Made by a program: the position numbers and the translations under genes | The notes under the pieces: generated by a model | What the model was told of the DNA's origin: nothing | Database searches by the model: none | What the model saw: the letters and a program-made list of their open reading frames with translations, nothing else | Assembly: GCF_005502465.1 (NCBI RefSeq) | Contig: NZ_SCOT01000014.1 | Span: forward strand, 1-64,000 | From: Sphingopyxis sp. L1A2A | GTDB taxonomy: Bacteria > Pseudomonadota > Alphaproteobacteria > Sphingomonadales > Sphingomonadaceae | DNA: 64,000 nt | Reading direction: 5' to 3' | Shown here: in pieces, positions 1 through 8,127 of the stretch | Layout of the letters: the number at the start of each line of letters is the position of its first letter | Position numbering within the stretch: position 1 is the stretch's first letter

Positions 1-8
1 CCCTTGAT

Positions 9-29
9 CCCCTCCCTTGCAGGGAGGGG
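9..29 (-). terminator. Hairpin downstream of VOC gene
   Basis: A perfect 9-bp inverted repeat (CCCCTCCCT, loop TGC, AGGGAGGGG) lies just past the stop codon at 42. It probably ends the minus-strand transcript. The same arms recur at 38089-38109 and 38176-38196, so it may also be a copy of a dispersed hairpin repeat. There is no clear T-run. Confidence 0.5.
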
Positions 30-41
30 AGAAAAACGGGG

Positions 42-431
42 CTATTTGGTCGCGGGCGGTTCCCACAGTTCGATCGGATTGCCTTCGGGGTCGTGCACGC
101 GTGCGAAGCGGCCGATTGCCGGGTCGTTCCATTCGTCCTTGGTGATCACCGCGTCGCCCGCTTCGTGAAATGGGGCGAGCACCGCGTCGAGGTCATCGAC
201 GCGCAGGTTGATCATATATTGGCGGTCGGCGGGGAAATAATCGGTGTCGGCCTTGAACGGCGCGAACACCATCGGCCCGGCGGCGACGTTCCATGTCCAT
301 TCGTCGATCGGACCGCTATCGTCGGCGTTACAGCCGGCGCCGATGCCCAGCCGCTCGCGATACCAGGCGTTCAGCGCGTCGGGGTCGCGCGCCCGGAAAA
401 ACAGTCCGCCGATGCCTTTGACATGTCCCAT
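42..431 (-). CDS. VOC (glyoxalase/bleomycin-resistance) family protein
   Basis: This 129-aa protein is a single vicinal-oxygen-chelate module. It opens with a strand carrying GIGGLFFRARDP, followed by the helix NAWYRERLGI, and ends with the family signature VHDPEGNPIELWEP (residues 112-125). Such proteins act as metal-dependent lyases, dioxygenases or binding proteins, and the substrate cannot be read from sequence. The start at 431 is chosen because GGGGAGG sits 4-5 nt upstream; a longer frame reaching 695 runs antisense through the next gene and lacks family similarity. It is cytoplasmic, with no signal peptide, and appears to be a single-gene unit downstream of the hydrolase gene. Confidence 0.85.
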   Translation of the reverse strand: MGHVKGIGGLFFRARDPDALNAWYRERLGIGAGCNADDSGPIDEWTWNVAAGPMVFAPFKADTDYFPADRQYMINLRVDDLDAVLAPFHEAGDAVITKDEWNDPAIGRFARVHDPEGNPIELWEPPATK

Positions 432-474
432 ATCCGCCTCCCCGTCATGTGGCAGGCAGACTAGGCCGATTGCA

Positions 475-1608
475 TCACTGTTTCCACTCTCCGCTGCCGC
501 GGAATTCTTCGCGGACCTGACCCGACTGGTTGAGCCGGGGGTCGGCATAGGTCGGTGCCGGCGCCGGGACGACGACGGGCGACGGCATGACGGGCGCGGC
601 GGGTGCCATCGCGCCGGGTAGCGGCGCGGCGGGCCCGTCGAGCAGCGGGGCGCCGGGGCCGCTGAGCATCGGTGCGGGACCGGCGCCGGGGGCAACGCCC
701 TGACCCTTCAGGATCGCGAGCTGCTGCGCGAGTGGCAGATAGGGGCCCGGCACCGGCTCGCGGCCCAGATACGGGGCGCGGAAGGCATCGGGCATCCCCC
801 AGCGGCCGCGCCAGCGGTGAAAGATATGGGCGCCGACGATGTTGGTCATCACCAGGCTTTTGCCCCAGCGCGGCCAGATCGCCTGGGTGTGATAATGGGT
901 GGCAAGGCCGACCTTGGGGAAAACATAACCGCCCAGCGCCGCCGACGCGATGCGGCTGGCGCGCAGCCAATTGGGCTTGCTGGGCGCGCGCGCCATGGCG
1001 CCGTCGCAGCTGAAGGTAAACTGGCACACCCCGGCGCGCTGCGACCCCTGAAACACGACGCCGCACACGGTGTTGGGAAAGCTCGGGTGGCGGACGCGGT
1101 TGATCACCGTCTGGGCGACGCCGCGCATCCCGTCGTCGGTTTCGGACGCCGCCTCATAATAGATGGCGGCGGTCAGGCAATAATGCGCGCGCTCGCGGTC
1201 GAGCGCGGTGACGCCGCGAAAGACATAGGCCTTGGCGGGCGGGCCGACAAAAGCCTCGTCGCGCAACAGTGCGGGGTCGGCCGGGGGCAGCGCCGCGGCG
1301 TCGCCAAAGCCGATGCTCGCCGGATCGGGCAGCGTTGGATCGATCTTCAGCGCGTCCTCATAATCCCCGGCATTCATGATCGCCCAGCGCGCCGGGTCAT
1401 AGGCGCGAAAATCGACCGGCACCGACACGCTGTACGGGCCGAAGACCGCGGGCGCACGCAGCTGCCCGCTCGACAATAGAAAGGCGAGGCACGCCACCGC
1501 CATCACCGCAACGATCGCCGCCCAAAACGCACGCCCTGGCCCGGCCGGTTTTTCCGGCGCCGGGTCGCGCCACGTCGAACGGGCGGTCAAGTTGAGTTCG
1601 GGCTTCAT
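475..1608 (-). CDS. SleB-type cell wall hydrolase
   Basis: The 377-aa product has a short cytoplasmic N-terminus, one membrane segment (about residues 26-48, AFWAAIVAVMAVACLAFLL), and a periplasmic Hydrolase_2/SleB domain. The domain shows the hallmark stretch CLTAAIYYEAASE, then INRVRHPSFPNTVCGVVFQ and CQFTFSCDG, and AATHYHT-like and HIFHRW segments. Family members cleave cortex or cell-wall peptidoglycan; in non-spore-formers they are thought to remodel murein. The C-terminus is a Pro/Ala-rich low-complexity tail. The start is uncertain: ATG at 1608 or 1626 and GTG at 1728 share the frame and none has a strong Shine-Dalgarno. The membrane segment follows all three. Confidence 0.8.
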   Translation of the reverse strand: MKPELNLTARSTWRDPAPEKPAGPGRAFWAAIVAVMAVACLAFLLSSGQLRAPAVFGPYSVSVPVDFRAYDPARWAIMNAGDYEDALKIDPTLPDPASIGFGDAAALPPADPALLRDEAFVGPPAKAYVFRGVTALDRERAHYCLTAAIYYEAASETDDGMRGVAQTVINRVRHPSFPNTVCGVVFQGSQRAGVCQFTFSCDGAMARAPSKPNWLRASRIASAALGGYVFPKVGLATHYHTQAIWPRWGKSLVMTNIVGAHIFHRWRGRWGMPDAFRAPYLGREPVPGPYLPLAQQLAILKGQGVAPGAGPAPMLSGPGAPLLDGPAAPLPGAMAPAAPVMPSPVVVPAPAPTYADPRLNQSGQVREEFRGSGEWKQ

Positions 1609-1829
1609 CAATCGCCAAAATTCCATCGCCGCGCCCGCGCCGATTCGCGCGAACGGGGTCCAGTCCGCCTTATACGCGCAAACGCCAATAAAATGTTGCA
1701 GCGCGTCGCGTTTGTTCCACAGCGGCACGGGCGGGTGGAGGAAGCTGAAAGCAGCAATGTCCGCGCGCTCTGTCTGCAGCGGCCCTTCGATTAGGCAAAT
1801 ATTGGGACAGGGCGGCTAAATGTCCGGCC

Positions 1830-2336
1830 ATGACCGATGCGGGCATCCCATCCTATCGGCGCAGTGCGCGCACCGATGGGCAGATGTGGCTGCTGCTCGC
1901 CTTTGGCCTGCTCTTTTTCTGGGCGGGATCGACGATCGACCCGGCTGATAATTGCAGCGCCGACGGCCGCGAATGTGCGCCGTGGCTGGTGCCGCTGGCG
2001 CAGGGGTTTGGGGCGCTGATCACTTTGGGGGCGGGGCTCAATATGCTGGCCAATCCGAACCGCGGCAGTTTTGTCGATCCCGTCACGGGCGATCTGGTGT
2101 GGTGGAAGGGCCGGATCGGGAGCAGCAGCGGCGACGAAGGGCGCGTTCATCCCTCGCAAATCAGCAAATTGCGGATCGTGCGGCAGGACGACAGCGATGA
2201 CGCGGTGCATCTCTACGACCGCGCGGGCGAGCGGCTGTTCTGGTTTGATCAGGAAATGATTCCATGGCCGTATCAGCACTGGGCCGATCGGCTGGCGGCG
2301 CAGTGGCCGCACATCGTCGTCGAAAAGGGCGACTGA
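1830..2336 (+). CDS. Membrane protein of unknown function
   Basis: I do not recognise a named family for this 168-aa protein. It has two hydrophobic segments, at about residues 18-36 (MWLLLAFGLLFFWAGS) and 51-72 (WLVPLAQGFGALITLGAGL), separated by a short loop with two Cys residues. A soluble C-terminal half has strand-like repeats (GDLVWWKGRIG, ISKLRIVRQDD, AVHLYDRAGERLFWFD) that resemble a small PH-like or bacterial PH domain. Coding character is good, and it is convergent with the cold-shock gene across a strong hairpin. Function is not assigned. Confidence 0.7.
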   Translation: MTDAGIPSYRRSARTDGQMWLLLAFGLLFFWAGSTIDPADNCSADGRECAPWLVPLAQGFGALITLGAGLNMLANPNRGSFVDPVTGDLVWWKGRIGSSSGDEGRVHPSQISKLRIVRQDDSDDAVHLYDRAGERLFWFDQEMIPWPYQHWADRLAAQWPHIVVEKGD

Positions 2337-2371
2337 CGATATCGATCGCGGCCGGATGACCGCCGCGATGG

Positions 2372-2404
2372 TCCGGTCCGGCGCCCCAGGGACGCCGGAC
2401 CGGA
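2372..2404. terminator. Strong hairpin between convergent genes
   Basis: A 12-bp perfect inverted repeat (TCCGGTCCGGCG, 9-nt loop, CGCCGGACCGGA) fills the gap between the stop codons at 2336 and 2411. It probably serves as a bidirectional terminator for the membrane protein gene and the cold-shock gene. Neither side has a T-run, so Rho dependence or simple 3'-end stabilisation are alternatives. Confidence 0.65.
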
Positions 2405-2410
2405 TATCAT

Positions 2411-2617
2411 TCAGGCAGGCTGAAGATTGACAGCCGACGTCTTGCCGCGCTGGTCGGTTTCCAGCTCGTACGAAACGCGCTGTTCCTTGTTCAGCGTCGA
2501 CATGCCGGCGCGCTCAACGGCAGTGATGTGGACGAAGCTGTCGCCCGAGCCATCCTCGTTGGCAATGAAACCATAGCCTTTGTCGCTGTTGAAGAATTTT
2601 ACGGTGCCGATGGGCAT
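2411..2617 (-). CDS. cspA: Cold-shock protein (CspA family)
   Basis: This 68-aa protein is one cold-shock domain of standard length. It carries the RNP1 motif KGYGFI (residues 13-18) and the RNP2 motif SFVHI (27-31), with the usual start GTVKFFN. It binds single-stranded RNA and DNA and acts as an RNA chaperone during cold or growth-phase changes. The ATG at 2617 is preceded by AAAGGA at a good distance. A 232-nt region without a gene lies upstream (2618-2849) and could hold a long 5' leader of the kind used for post-transcriptional control in this family. The symbol reflects family membership, since sphingomonads carry several paralogues. Confidence 0.93.
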   Translation of the reverse strand: MPIGTVKFFNSDKGYGFIANEDGSGDSFVHITAVERAGMSTLNKEQRVSYELETDQRGKTSAVNLQPA

Positions 2618-2849
2618 GGGTGTTTCCTTTCACGAAAACAGGGAATCCTCGGGCAAAAGCACCTTTGGAGCTGGTAGCGCGTGAAGGGAAGTATCAGCCT
2701 GTCGGCATCAAATTTCCGTCGCAGGCGACGTTAGCGCAGTTTCCCTGCTCCGATTTTGGCGAAAAGTCAAGTTTTTGCACAAAATATGCGATTCCGATCG
2801 CGCCCAAATATCGCCATCGCGCCGAATTTCGTGCTGCGCTTGCCGCCCG
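2618..2849. other. Gene-free region upstream of cold-shock gene
   Basis: These 232 bases hold no convincing gene. The stretch is less GC-rich than its surroundings around 2755-2800 and probably contains the cold-shock promoter and leader RNA, read on the minus strand. I see no clear palindrome. Confidence 0.4.
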
Positions 2850-3797
2850 CTAGCGGGTTTCGACGGTCAGATGTTCGATCGCGTGCACCGGCTTCACCCG
2901 CGCGCAAACGGCATCGCGCTTCACGCCGACAACGCTGATGATCGCCGAATGGGCACTGGGGCCGACGCGCCAGACGTGCAGGTCGGTGATCTTTGCATCG
3001 CCGGGCGCTTCGACGCGCTGGCGAATCTCGGCTTCGAGCGCCGCGTCGGATGCGTCGAGCAACACCGCAGCGGTATCGCGCATCAGCGACCACGCCCACA
3101 TCGCGATGACGATCGAACCGACGATCCCCATCACCGGGTCGAGCCAGACCCAGCCGAGATACCGGCCGCCGAGCAGCGCGGCAATCGCGAGCACCGACGT
3201 CAGCGCGTCGGCGACGACATGCAGATAGGCCGAGCGGAGGTTGTTGTCCCGCTCTTGGTGGTGGGGACCATGATCATGGTGCTCGCCGTGATGATCGTCG
3301 TGATCGTGCCCATGGCCGTGCTTGCGGCCATGATCGTGCCCGTGGCCGAGCAACAGCGCGCTGGCGATGTTTACGCCCAGCCCGATGACCGCGATGATCG
3401 TCGCCTCGGCAAAGGCCACGGGGCGCGGGTCGAACAGGCGAAGCGCCGATTCATAAGCGATGCCCAGCGCGACGATGCCAAGCACCAGCGCCGAGGCGAA
3501 GCCGGCCAGATCGCCGACCTTGCCGGTGCCGAAGCTATAGCGGCCGCCGTGGGCATGGCGCTTGGCATAGGCATAGGCGATCGCCGCGATGCCCAGCGCG
3601 CCGGCATGCGTTGCCATGTGAAAGCCGTCGGCGAGCAGCGCCATCGAGTTAAACGCCAGGCCGGCGGCGATTTCGCCGACCATCATTGCCGCGGTCAGCG
3701 CGACCACCCACAGGGTGCGGCGTGCATTTTCGTCGTGGCGCGCGCCCAGAAAGACATGGTCATGGGTCAACGCCTCGATCTCGCTGTCGAAGGACAC
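2850..3797 (-). CDS. dmeF: CDF-family Co/Ni efflux transporter (DmeF-like)
   Basis: This cation diffusion facilitator of 315 aa should export divalent metal (Co2+/Ni2+ by context) from the cytoplasm by proton antiport. Six membrane segments are visible, with the metal-site helix motif HMATHAGALG in TM2 and VADALTSVLA in TM5. A long cytoplasmic loop extremely rich in His and Asp (KHGHGHDHDDHHGEHHDHG) lies between TM4 and TM5, as in DmeF. The start is taken as GTG at 3797, 10 nt after the dmeR stop with AGGG upstream; this gives the DmeF-like N-terminus THDHVFLG..HDENARRT. An ATG at 3869 would overlap dmeR by about 60 nt. It is the second gene of a dmeR-dmeF operon. Confidence 0.88.
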   Translation of the reverse strand: MSFDSEIEALTHDHVFLGARHDENARRTLWVVALTAAMMVGEIAAGLAFNSMALLADGFHMATHAGALGIAAIAYAYAKRHAHGGRYSFGTGKVGDLAGFASALVLGIVALGIAYESALRLFDPRPVAFAEATIIAVIGLGVNIASALLLGHGHDHGRKHGHGHDHDDHHGEHHDHGPHHQERDNNLRSAYLHVVADALTSVLAIAALLGGRYLGWVWLDPVMGIVGSIVIAMWAWSLMRDTAAVLLDASDAALEAEIRQRVEAPGDAKITDLHVWRVGPSAHSAIISVVGVKRDAVCARVKPVHAIEHLTVETR

Positions 3798-3807
3798 GCG
3801 CCGGACC

Positions 3808-4083
3808 CTATTTCGCGTAGCGGCGGATTGCCGCCAGCAATTCGTCGGCGCCTTGGGCCCGCTCGGCATCGGTCAGCGCGGGCGCGACGACATGCTCGCG
3901 CATATGATCTTCGACCAGTTCGTCCATCAGCCCCAGCACCGCCCCGCGCACCCCCGCGACCTGATGCAGGATCGCGGCGCAGCCCGCATTGTCGGTGATG
4001 GCGCGCTCGATCGCCCCCACCTGTCCGGCGATGCGGCGAACGCGGGCGAGAAGATGATCGTGGCTGGATGAAGTGTGCGACAT
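3808..4083 (-). CDS. dmeR: RcnR/CsoR-family metal-sensing repressor (DmeR-like)
   Basis: The 91-aa all-helical protein belongs to the CsoR/RcnR/FrmR family of tetrameric repressors that release DNA on metal binding. It begins MSHT and has His3, Cys35, His60 and His64, which is the full ligand set known for the Ni/Co sensor RcnR. This separates it from copper-sensing CsoR and formaldehyde-sensing FrmR. The basic stretch ARVRRIAGQV is the DNA-contacting helix. The start at 4083 is fixed by the GGGGGG tract just upstream. It lies directly before dmeF, so metal excess should derepress both genes. Confidence 0.9.
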   Translation of the reverse strand: MSHTSSSHDHLLARVRRIAGQVGAIERAITDNAGCAAILHQVAGVRGAVLGLMDELVEDHMREHVVAPALTDAERAQGADELLAAIRRYAK

Positions 4084-4103
4084 AGGATACCCCCCTATCC
4101 TAT
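4082..4103. promoter_or_regulatory. DmeR operator overlapping dmeR start
   Basis: A perfect inverted repeat, ATAGGATA - CCCCCC - TATCCTAT, surrounds the dmeR start codon. AT-rich arms flanking a C/G tract are the known operator form for RcnR/DmeR proteins. On the coding (minus) strand the tract reads GGGGGG and also serves as the Shine-Dalgarno sequence, so repressor binding and translation initiation share the same bases. Confidence 0.85.
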
Positions 4104-4272
4104 AAGTCGAATTGGTGCAATCGGCCTTTTGCTCTGTCGCAGCGATCCGCCGTTTGCGCCCCGGCAAACCCGCCCGATTTCTGTCGCGCCATCGCCCCTA
4201 AGCAATTGCATATCGCGGCTGGGGCGCTAAACCGGCGCCCATCGACCGATTAGAGTCAGAAACGGGGCTGAT

Positions 4273-4716
4273 ATGGCTGGCAACGAACCGAATACGCGCC
4301 CGCGCGCGCCGCATTTGCAGGTGTATAAATGGGGCCCGGCGATGGCGGTCTCGATCCTTCATCGCGCCAGCGGCGACGGGCTGGCGATCGTCGGCGTGGG
4401 CCTGTTCCTGTGGTGGCTTGGCGCCATCGCGGGTGGGCCAGAGGCTTATGCGGCGTTCGTTGCCTGTGTGTGGCGCGATCCCAGCCCCGAAATCACCCTT
4501 TTCCATCAGGTCACCAATATCCTGGGCAAGATCGTCCTCGTCGGGCTGACCTGGGCGTTTTTCCAGCATCTGTTCTCGGGCCTGCGTCACTTCGTGCTCG
4601 ACACCGGCGCGGGGTATGAGCTGAAATCGAACAAGCTGTGGTCGACCGTCGTGATCGCCGCGGGCATCGCCGCGACCGCCGCGACCTGGCTTTACATCAT
4701 GGCGGAGGCACTCTGA
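4273..4716 (+). CDS. sdhC: Succinate dehydrogenase cytochrome b556 subunit
   Basis: SdhC (147 aa) is one of two membrane anchors of complex II, which passes electrons from succinate to ubiquinone. Three membrane helices are visible. The quinone/haem signature SILHRASG (about residues 27-34) and the HLFSGLRHFVLD motif around residue 97 match the family. It starts the sdhCDA cluster, and its TGA overlaps the ATG of sdhD in the form TGATG. Length is slightly over the usual 125-135 aa because of an N-terminal extension rich in Asn/Pro/Arg. Confidence 0.93.
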   Translation: MAGNEPNTRPRAPHLQVYKWGPAMAVSILHRASGDGLAIVGVGLFLWWLGAIAGGPEAYAAFVACVWRDPSPEITLFHQVTNILGKIVLVGLTWAFFQHLFSGLRHFVLDTGAGYELKSNKLWSTVVIAAGIAATAATWLYIMAEAL

Positions 4717-5120
4717 TGGGCGACGGCACGCATCTCGGCAAGGTCCGCGGCCTCGGCTCGTCGGGGCATGGGTCGCAGCATTGGCTGCAGCAGCGGCTGA
4801 CCGCGCTCGGCAACATTCTGCTCGTCGGCTTTTTCGTCGTGTCGCTGATCCGGCTGCCGCTCGGCGACCATGCCGCGGTGCTGCGCTGGGCGGCGAACCC
4901 GATGGTCGCGCTCGCGCTGATCCTGATGGTGGTCAGCGTCTTCTGGCATCTGCGGCTGGGCCTGACGGTGCTGATCGAGGATTATGTCCACGGACCGATG
5001 CTTCTGCTCGCGACCGTTCTGCTCAATTTCTACGCCATCGGCGGCGCCGTCTACGGGATCTTTACGATCGCCCGTATCGCGCTGGTCCCGGTGATGGCCG
5101 CCGGCCCGGGGGGCATGTGA
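4716..5120 (+). CDS. sdhD: Succinate dehydrogenase hydrophobic anchor subunit
   Basis: SdhD (134 aa) is the second membrane anchor of complex II. It has three hydrophobic helices and carries the haem-ligand region [17 protein letters not shown] near residues 88-104. The N-terminal [19 protein letters not shown] segment is typical of alphaproteobacterial SdhD. The start is set at 4716, where the codon overlaps the sdhC stop; a longer frame from 4638 is out of the family pattern. The sdhA start follows one base after its stop, so the three genes are translationally coupled. Confidence 0.92.
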   Translation: MGDGTHLGKVRGLGSSGHGSQHWLQQRLTALGNILLVGFFVVSLIRLPLGDHAAVLRWAANPMVALALILMVVSVFWHLRLGLTVLIEDYVHGPMLLLATVLLNFYAIGGAVYGIFTIARIALVPVMAAGPGGM

Positions 5121-5121
5121 C

Positions 5122-6936
5122 ATGACCGACGCTTACAAGATCATCGACCATATCTATGACACCGTCGTCGTCGGCGCCGGCGGGTCAGGGCTGCGCGCCA
5201 CGATGGGCTCTGCCGAAGCGGGGCTGAAAACCGCGTGCATCACCAAGGTGTTCCCGACGCGCAGCCACACCGTCGCGGCGCAGGGCGGCATCGCCGCGTC
5301 GCTCGGCAACAATTCGCCCGACCATTGGCAATGGCATATGTACGACACCGTCAAGGGCTCCGACTGGCTCGGCGACCAGGACGCGATCGAATATATGGTC
5401 CGCGAAGCGCCGCAGGCGGTGTACGAGCTCGAACATGCCGGGGTGCCCTTTTCGCGCAACGCCGATGGCACCATCTATCAGCGCCCGTTCGGCGGCCATA
5501 TGCAGAATATGGGCGAAGGCCCGCCGGTTCAGCGCACCGCCGCCGCGGCCGACCGCACCGGCCACGCGATGCTTCACGCGCTGTACCAGCAGTCGCTGAA
5601 ATATGACGCCGACTTCTTCGTCGAATATTTCGCGCTCGACCTGATCATGGAAGATGGCCCCGACGGCAAGGTTTGCCGCGGCGTCATCGCGCTGTGCATG
5701 GACGATGGCAGTATCCACCGCTTCCGCAGCCAGGCCGTGGTGCTCGCGACCGGCGGCTATGGCCGCAGCTATTTCACCGCGACCTCGGCGCACACCTGCA
5801 CCGGCGATGGCGGCGGGATGGTGCTGCGCGCCGGGCTGCCGCTCCAGGACATGGAATTCGTCCAGTTCCACCCGACCGGCATCTACGGCGCGGGCGTGCT
5901 GATCACCGAGGGTGCGCGCGGCGAGGGGGGGTATCTCACCAACTCCGAGGGCGAGCGGTTCATGGAACGCTATGCCCCGTCGGCGAAGGATCTGGCGTCG
6001 CGCGACGTCGTGTCGCGCTCGATGGCGCTCGAAATCCGCGAAGGCCGCGGCGTTGGCCCGCACAAGGACCATATCTTCCTGCACCTCGATCATATCGATC
6101 CGGCGGTGCTGCACGAACGCCTGCCCGGCATCACCGAAAGCGGCAAGGTGTTCGCGGGCGTCGATTTGACGCGTCAGCCGCTGCCGGTCGTGCCGACGGT
6201 CCATTATAATATGGGCGGCATTCCGTGTAATTATCATGGCGAAGTCGTGACGTTGGGCAAGGATGGCCCCGACACCGTCGTCCCCGGCCTGTTCGCGGTC
6301 GGCGAAGCGGCGTGCGTGTCGGTCCACGGCGCTAACCGCCTCGGGTCGAACAGCCTGATCGATCTCGTCGTCTTTGGCCGCGCCACCGGGCACCGCCTGC
6401 GCGACATCATCAAGCCTGGCGCGGCGCAGCAGCCGCTGCCAGCTGACAGCGCCGATCTGGCGCTCGGCCGGCTCGACCATTTCCGCCATGCCAAGGGCGG
6501 ATCGCCGACCGCCGAAATCCGCCTCGAAATGCAGCGCGCGATGTCGGCGCACGCCGCGGTGTTCCGCACCGACGAACTGATGGCCGAGGGCAAGGAAAAG
6601 CTGACCAAGACCTATCAGCGGATGAACGACATCGGGGTCACCGACCGCAGCCTGATCTGGAACACCGACCTCGTCGAAACGCTCGAGCTCGACAATTTGA
6701 TCAGCCAGGCGACGGTGACCATGCATTCGGCGTTCAACCGCAAGGAAAGCCGCGGCGCCCACGCCCACGAAGATTTCCCCAACCGCGACGATGCGACCTG
6801 GATGAAGCACACGGTGGCGTGGTTCGACGGCTGGGGCGGCAAGGGCGGCGGCGTCCGCCTCGATTACCGCCCGGTCCACGAATATACGCTGTCGGATGAC
6901 GTCGAATATATCAAGCCGAAGGCGCGGGTTTATTGA
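5122..6936 (+). CDS. sdhA: Succinate dehydrogenase flavoprotein subunit
   Basis: SdhA (604 aa, full family length) oxidises succinate to fumarate with a covalently bound FAD. The dinucleotide-binding motif [11 protein letters not shown] lies at residues 15-25, and the FAD-linking His is in [10 protein letters not shown] near residue 50. Substrate-site motifs include GARGEGG around 266 and [14 protein letters not shown] around 405. It ends with the conserved C-terminal [16 protein letters not shown]-type tail. The iron-sulfur partner sdhB normally follows in alphaproteobacteria but is absent here; an unknown gene starts on the sdhA stop codon. Confidence 0.97.
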   Translation: MTDAYKIIDHIYDTVVVGAGGSGLRATMGSAEAGLKTACITKVFPTRSHTVAAQGGIAASLGNNSPDHWQWHMYDTVKGSDWLGDQDAIEYMVREAPQAVYELEHAGVPFSRNADGTIYQRPFGGHMQNMGEGPPVQRTAAAADRTGHAMLHALYQQSLKYDADFFVEYFALDLIMEDGPDGKVCRGVIALCMDDGSIHRFRSQAVVLATGGYGRSYFTATSAHTCTGDGGGMVLRAGLPLQDMEFVQFHPTGIYGAGVLITEGARGEGGYLTNSEGERFMERYAPSAKDLASRDVVSRSMALEIREGRGVGPHKDHIFLHLDHIDPAVLHERLPGITESGKVFAGVDLTRQPLPVVPTVHYNMGGIPCNYHGEVVTLGKDGPDTVVPGLFAVGEAACVSVHGANRLGSNSLIDLVVFGRATGHRLRDIIKPGAAQQPLPADSADLALGRLDHFRHAKGGSPTAEIRLEMQRAMSAHAAVFRTDELMAEGKEKLTKTYQRMNDIGVTDRSLIWNTDLVETLELDNLISQATVTMHSAFNRKESRGAHAHEDFPNRDDATWMKHTVAWFDGWGGKGGGVRLDYRPVHEYTLSDDVEYIKPKARVY

Positions 6937-7577
6937 TCAGGACAGCGGCGACGAGCCTGATCTTGTTCGCGGCGGCCGGCGTCGCTGGGGGAACTTCGGA
7001 AACATCGATTTCGGAAGAGGCGCGCATGCTGATCGACCTCACGCGCGAGACGCGGAAGACCTATTCGCTTGTGACCTGGAACAGGGTTACACGCCGGGAC
7101 GGGACCGTAATCGAGGAATGGAGTGCCGAGTTCCATGACGGCGTTCATCACCGCGTTGAAACACCTCGCGATCGATTGATCGCCGATTGTGCGAGGATGA
7201 CCGGTACCTATGTTCAAATGGGGAGCGCCAAGATGATCAATGGCGCCACTGTTGCGCGCGCCGCGTGTGGCGTGCAGGCCAATTCGATCATTCAGTCGGC
7301 GCGTGTCGCGGGCAAACGGGAAACCCGGTTCGGGCCTGTCACTCATCTGATCGTCGTCGACGCGGATAGCATCCGTACCTATGACGTGGACGTGAGTGGG
7401 GCGCTGCTCGGCGCTACGATTTCGGATCGGGACGGGAGCTTGCGACTGGTGAGCCGCGCCGTGAGCTTCACCGCTGATGTGCCACCTGACATTTTTTCAA
7501 TGGAATCGCTCGGAAAGAGCGCGGTTCCCGAACGTTTTCGAAAATCTGTCCGCTATCCGGCGCCAACTGCCGATTGA
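6933..7577 (+). CDS. Unknown secreted protein overlapping sdhA stop
   Basis: This 214-aa frame begins with TTG overlapping the sdhA stop (TTGA). The N-terminus [17 protein letters not shown] looks like a signal peptide, so the product is probably periplasmic. The body is mostly beta-like, with pieces such as [42 protein letters not shown] and [20 protein letters not shown]. Two Cys residues could form a disulfide. I recognise no family, and base composition is less GC-rich than sdhA. It sits where sdhB would be expected, and no complex II role can be claimed. Confidence 0.65.
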   Translation: MIRTAATSLILFAAAGVAGGTSETSISEEARMLIDLTRETRKTYSLVTWNRVTRRDGTVIEEWSAEFHDGVHHRVETPRDRLIADCARMTGTYVQMGSAKMINGATVARAACGVQANSIIQSARVAGKRETRFGPVTHLIVVDADSIRTYDVDVSGALLGATISDRDGSLRLVSRAVSFTADVPPDIFSMESLGKSAVPERFRKSVRYPAPTAD

Positions 7578-7725
7578 TCCTGCAACGACCGGATTCATGT
7601 CGAGTTGGCGCGGCGCTCTTATGGGTTCGCGGAAAAGAGCTGCCCTTTTTGCATTACTTCGCCTCGGCGACGTTAGGCGGCGGCACTTTCAATCGTTGAT
7701 ATTGCCGAGGACCGGTGCAGCGCGG

Positions 7726-8019
7726 CTACTCGCCAAAAATGGTGTCGATCGGGTTGAGGTCGGAGAACGGCTTGTCGACGTCCTGACCCATGAGCCACAG
7801 TTTCTGGCATGCCACGGTGAAAAAGATCAGCGCGACGGTCCACACGATGAAGGTCTTGCGGATTTGCCAGCGGCGTTCGGCCTCGGCCGCCTTGGCGCGC
7901 GCCTTGTAGTCGATTCCCAGCTCACCCTCGAACTCGGCGACAAGCTGCGCGCGGCGGGTACGCGAAATATTCGCGATACTCGCGTTGCTTTCGTCAGCCT
8001 TCGCACGGCGAGTCGCCAT
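7726..8019 (-). CDS. Small single-pass membrane protein, unknown
   Basis: This 97-aa protein has a basic N-terminal half rich in Arg, Ala and Lys (coiled-coil-like YKARAKAAEAERRWQIRK) and then one membrane segment, FIVWTVALIFFTVAC (about residues 62-78). It ends with a short acidic tail. The start at 8019 is chosen because AGGG lies 7 nt upstream; ATG codons at 8025 and 8058 fit worse. I do not recognise a family. It stands alone between the sdh cluster and the leu cluster. Confidence 0.6.
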   Translation of the reverse strand: MATRRAKADESNASIANISRTRRAQLVAEFEGELGIDYKARAKAAEAERRWQIRKTFIVWTVALIFFTVACQKLWLMGQDVDKPFSDLNPIDTIFGE

Positions 8020-8127
8020 CTTCATACCCTTGGCCCAGCTAGTCCTGACACCCGACAATAATGCCGAGCCCCTGCAAAAGGGTTAACCGGGTGGCGCCAA
8101 TCGACCGACCCAATCAAGGGTGCCGGG

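Noticed and set aside
5185-6879. 564-aa open frame antisense to sdhA
   Set aside because: It mirrors sdhA codons in a GC-rich genome, is rich in Arg/His/Asp typical of shadow frames, and resembles no protein family.
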